Origin: an uncultured bacterium
GTDB taxonomy: Bacteria; Chloroflexota; Anaerolineae; JACIWP01
DNA length: 7,226 nt
NCBI GenBank assembly: GCA_903872005.1
Contig: CAIQJD010000988.1
Coordinates: 1 to 7,226 of the forward strand
Reading direction: 5' to 3'
This document shows positions 5,798 to 7,226 of the stretch, piece by piece. Below the pieces are notes generated by a model that saw only the letters and a program-made list of their open reading frames with translations, ran no database searches and was not told where the DNA came from. Positions within the stretch are counted from its first letter, which is position 1, and each line of letters opens with the position of its first letter. The position numbers were made by a program, and so were the translations under genes.

Positions 5798-6730
5798 ATG
5801 GCAGTGACACCGACCGGTCCGAGCCGCCCCTTTGCGTGGCTCTTCTCCCGGAAGCCGGCGAGTGATGATTCCGTGCGTAAGTATCGCGTGCGTAGCCCCG
5901 GCCAGATCGCGCTGGGACGTCTGAGCCGCAGCGTCACCACGATGGGCGCGCTGGTCGTGCTGCTCATCATGATTGCTGCATCCCTTGCGGCTCCGCTCAT
6001 CGCGCCGCACGACCCGCTGGAGATCGTGCCGGGCGCCAGTCTGGCTGTCCCCGGCCGCATGTTTCTGCTCGGCGGCGACGTCATCGGGCGCGATGTGCTC
6101 AGTCGCGTCATCTACGGAGGGCGCGTCTCTCTGACGGTTGGGCTGGTGTCCGTAGCCATCTCCGGCTCGGTCGGCATCTTCTTCGGCCTGTTGGCCGGCT
6201 ATTTCGGCGGCCGGCTCGACTCCGTCATCATGCGCTTCATTGACATGCTGCTGGCCTTTCCAGGCATCTTGTTGGCCCTGACCGTAGTATCCTTCCTCGG
6301 CCCCGGCCTTTTCAACACGATGATCGCGGTGGGCATCTCCGGCATCCCCAACTTTGCCCGGCTGGTGCGCGGCTCGGTCTTGAGCGCCAAACAGAACGTT
6401 TACGTGGACTCGGCGCGTTGCATCGGTTGTCCCAACGGGCGCATCATCTTGCGCCATGTCTTGCCGAATATCGTCGCCCCCATCACCGTGCTTGCCAGCC
6501 TGACCTACGGTTGGGCCATCCTCAACGCCGCCTCCCTCAGCTTCTTGGGCCTCGGCGCGCAACCGCCCACGGCCGAATGGGGCGTGATGCTTAGCGAGGG
6601 GCGCACCTACCTGCGCGACTATCCCTGGCTCACCGTCTTCCCCGGCATCGCCATCATGATCAGTGTGCTCACGGCCAACCTCCTGGGCGACGGGCTGCGC
6701 GATGCGCTCGATCCGCACCTGCGTCTCTGA
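5798..6730 (+). CDS. ABC transporter permease, DppC-like
   Basis: A 310-residue integral membrane partner of the preceding permease. A polar cytoplasmic N-tail (1-45) leads into a first membrane helix (about 47-69) with APLIAPHDP (65-73). The DppC signature GRDVLSRVIYGGRVSL is at 97-112, followed by further helices (about 110-135, 142-167, 226-250, 277-297). The EAA loop is VYVDSARCIGCPN...LRHVLPN (201-224), with Gly210 at the invariant place. Cys208 and Cys211 stand where Ala residues are usual in family members (ARALGAS). SFLGLGAQPPTAEWG (248-262) and the C-terminal GDGLRDALDPHLR (297-309) are strongly typical. The start ATG 5798 has GGAGAG 8 bases upstream; an ATG at 5791 is out of frame. 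ATP-binding subunits are not in the window. Confidence 0.95.
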   Translation: MAVTPTGPSRPFAWLFSRKPASDDSVRKYRVRSPGQIALGRLSRSVTTMGALVVLLIMIAASLAAPLIAPHDPLEIVPGASLAVPGRMFLLGGDVIGRDVLSRVIYGGRVSLTVGLVSVAISGSVGIFFGLLAGYFGGRLDSVIMRFIDMLLAFPGILLALTVVSFLGPGLFNTMIAVGISGIPNFARLVRGSVLSAKQNVYVDSARCIGCPNGRIILRHVLPNIVAPITVLASLTYGWAILNAASLSFLGLGAQPPTAEWGVMLSEGRTYLRDYPWLTVFPGIAIMISVLTANLLGDGLRDALDPHLRL

Positions 6731-6745
6731 ACCCGGAGGGACGAG

Positions 6746-7226
6746 ATGATCAGCACGCCGGCCAGTCCGATGGCAAATCAGATGCTCGTGCGCGGCAGAT
6801 ATGTGGTCGCCGACCCGGCTGTGCCTGGCGCGCTCCTGCCGGCCGGCGCCGTCCGCGTCGTCCAGGATCGCATTGCAGAGATTGGCGACTATGCCGCTCT
6901 GCGCGCCGCACACCCGACGATCCCGGTGATCGGTTCTGGCGACGAGGTGGCGCTGCCCGGCTTCATCAACGCCCACGATCATGGGCGTGGCGTCTCTACC
7001 GCTCAGGCCGGCATCCCCGATGACAATACGGAGCTATGGTTGCTCCAATTCGGGGCCATGCCGAACGTGGATCCCTATCTCGCCGCGGCCTACGCGGCCG
7101 CCCAGGCCATTGAGGCCGGCATCACCACGGTGCTCAATAGCTTCTACGAAGCGCCGGTCTCCGCCTACGAGACGATCCTCAGCGCCGGCGTGCGCGCCCA
7201 TGAGGACGTCGGCGTCCGCGTGGTCT
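6746..7226 (+). CDS. Amidohydrolase-superfamily metal-dependent hydrolase, N-terminal part
   Basis: The frame runs open from ATG 6746 to the right edge (160 codons), probably about a third of a roughly 450-residue enzyme. The N-terminal beta-sandwich region (about 13-70) is followed by LPGFINAHDHGRG (70-82), where His77 and His79 form the HxH metal-binding motif of strand 1. AIEAGITTVLNSFYE (121-135) is the usual next barrel strand (G-x-TT). This places it among the amidohydrolases that deaminate or open N-heterocycles and cleave amides or chlorotriazines; the subtype needs the missing C-terminal residues. Start choice: GGAGGG at 6735-6740 with 5-base spacing; in-frame ATGs at 6770 and 6782 have no comparable site. 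It follows the DppC-like stop by 15 bases, so it is surely cotranscribed with the transporter and probably acts on its cargo. Confidence 0.9.
   Translation, partial: MISTPASPMANQMLVRGRYVVADPAVPGALLPAGAVRVVQDRIAEIGDYAALRAAHPTIPVIGSGDEVALPGFINAHDHGRGVSTAQAGIPDDNTELWLLQFGAMPNVDPYLAAAYAAAQAIEAGITTVLNSFYEAPVSAYETILSAGVRAHEDVGVRVV

Noticed and set aside
5300..6982. Long open frame on the minus strand (560 codons) opposite both permeases
   Set aside because: Antisense to two unmistakable permeases and rich in His/Asp/Gln/Arg without any domain. It spans three real genes.

Overview
The window looks like a GC-rich (roughly 60% by eye) bacterial chromosome segment, most likely from a Chloroflexota member (Anaerolineae/Caldilineae-like). 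This rests mainly on the two substrate-binding lipoproteins. Both have a lipobox cysteine followed by a long low-complexity linker, one Ala/Pro/Thr-rich and one built of Val/Thr/Lys/Glu repeats, a style familiar from that phylum. Codon use and GC look even across the window, and I see no transposase, tRNA, rRNA, phage gene or CRISPR array.

Layout from left to right. (1) Positions 1040 to <1, minus strand: a family-1 (sugar-type) ABC substrate-binding lipoprotein, its C-terminus cut off by the window edge. (2) Positions 1041-1415: a divergent control region with two back-to-back near-consensus sigma70-type promoters and several palindromes, including a FadR/GntR-type operator lying on the predicted start of the regulator transcript. 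(3) Positions 1416-2144: a FadR-subfamily GntR regulator. (4) Positions 2191-2832: an isochorismatase-fold cysteine hydrolase with its Asp-Lys-Cys triad intact. (5) Positions 2833-3037: a 205-base gap. (6) Positions 3038-6730: a family-5 (Dpp/Opp-type) substrate-binding lipoprotein followed by DppB-like and DppC-like permeases. A very strong stem-loop separates the binding protein from the first permease, which begins with TTG. (7) Positions 6746 to >7226: the N-terminal third or so of a metal-dependent amidohydrolase with an HxH metal motif.

Working model (inference): the rightward genes form a uptake-and-breakdown cassette. The Dpp-type importer brings in a small nitrogen-containing compound, not necessarily a peptide. 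The amidohydrolase and the cysteine hydrolase then cleave it in sequence, as in ureide, biuret, cyclic amide or pyrimidine-type catabolism. The GntR protein probably senses an intermediate and represses its own promoter, and perhaps the divergent sugar-type transporter. The ATPase subunits are not in the window and would be expected to the right of the amidohydrolase. The substrate cannot be read from the sequence.
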